NCBI GenBank assembly: GCA_023429545.1
Contig: JAEYUU010000066.1
Location: 1-5,729 of the forward strand
Reading direction: 5' to 3'
Origin: Verrucomicrobiota bacterium
GTDB taxonomy: Bacteria; Verrucomicrobiota; Verrucomicrobiia; Verrucomicrobiales; Verrucomicrobiaceae
Length of the DNA stretch: 5,729 nucleotides
Shown: one piece after another, positions 5,399 to 5,729 of the stretch
How positions within the stretch are numbered: the stretch's first letter is position 1
Layout of the letters: each line of letters opens with the position of its first letter
Notes under the pieces: generated by a model
Told to the model about the DNA's origin: nothing
Databases searched by the model: none
Seen by the model: the letters and a program-made list of their open reading frames with translations, nothing else
Program-made: the position numbers and the translations under genes

Positions 5399-5729
5399 AT
5401 GATTCTCTCCTCCGGCGAGTTCAGCGATCTCCCCACGCCCTACGGTCCCATGCGCACCGAAATCTTCCGGCCCGTGGCGGGAGGGAGGTATCCGGGCATC
5501 GTGCTCTACTCGGAGATCTTCCAGCTCACCGGCCCCATCCGCCGCACCGCCGCCTTCCTCGCGGGACACGGCTACGTCGTTGCCGTACCTGAGGTGTATC
5601 ATGAGTTCCTCCCCGCGGGCACGGTGCTGGCATACGACCAGGCGGGAGCCGACAAAGGGAACGAATACAAGTTCGCCAAGGAACTCGCCAGCTATGATGC
5701 GGATGCTCGTGCCGCGCTGGACTTTCTCA
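5399..5729 (+). CDS. Dienelactone hydrolase family protein, N-terminal part
   Basis: The frame is open from ATG 5399 to the window end, giving 110 residues of an alpha/beta-hydrolase that continues outside. Residues 31-42 (YPGIVLYSEIFQ) match the dienelactone hydrolase family (PF01738) strand with its conserved Glu. Glu39 here corresponds to Glu36 of Pseudomonas carboxymethylenebutenolidase, which interacts with the catalytic Cys. Then come an R-x-x-A-x-F-L-A-x-x-G-Y-V-V-A-V-P helix-strand unit (49-64), EVYHEF (65-70), and the start of the helix leading to the nucleophile (YDADARAALDFL). The nucleophile itself (Cys or Ser, expected in a G-x-C-x-G motif) lies past the window end, so activity cannot be judged. 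There is no signal peptide, so it is cytoplasmic. The true substrate is often not dienelactone in genomes without a chlorocatechol pathway. A second in-frame ATG at residue 18 is less likely because it would cut into the first strands. Confidence 0.85.
   Translation, partial: MILSSGEFSDLPTPYGPMRTEIFRPVAGGRYPGIVLYSEIFQLTGPIRRTAAFLAGHGYVVAVPEVYHEFLPAGTVLAYDQAGADKGNEYKFAKELASYDADARAALDFL

Noticed and set aside
5314..5436. N-terminal extension of the solute-binding protein to 5436.
   Set aside because: It would overlap the divergent hydrolase start and place the lipoprotein signal internally. The ATG at 5313 begins a typical lipobox signal.

Overview
The window is high-GC bacterial DNA with short intergenic gaps and three of six genes for exported or lipid-anchored proteins. 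The gene mix (exported FAD-dependent oxidoreductase of the PF12831 type, class II xylose isomerase, DUF2130 protein, dienelactone hydrolase family protein) and start codons without clear Shine-Dalgarno sequences would suit a heterotrophic Verrucomicrobiota-like bacterium. That assignment is inference from gene content only; no marker gene is present.

Layout. Bases 1-177 are the 3' end of a DUF2130 gene (+). After a hairpin comes a small exported protein of unknown function (260-883, +), visibly less GC-rich than its neighbours and with two beta-propeller-like motifs. A secreted FAD-dependent oxidoreductase follows (1021-2643, +). A 360-base gene-free stretch (2644-3003) separates it from the convergent xylA (3004-4314, -). 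That stretch holds a strong bidirectional terminator, a cluster of hairpins and a short coding-like stretch that may be a gene remnant. Upstream of xylA is a complete family-3 extracellular solute-binding lipoprotein on the same strand (4486-5313, -), with a 171-base gap that carries a plausible xylA promoter and an 8-base inverted repeat. Divergent from it, and cut by the window end, is a dienelactone hydrolase family protein (5399-5729, +).

How the genes relate. xylA is the most secure call: all metal ligands and the catalytic His/Asp sit at the same residue numbers as in E. coli XylA. No xylulokinase, xylose transporter or recognisable regulator is next to it. The solute-binding protein likewise has no permease or ATPase beside it. 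The window reads as a set of individually transcribed metabolic genes rather than one operon or system. I see no defence system, mobile element, CRISPR array, tRNA or rRNA. The features most worth a second look are the structured gap at 2644-3003, the apparently leaderless promoter arrangement at xylA and the hydrolase gene, and the inverted repeat upstream of xylA.
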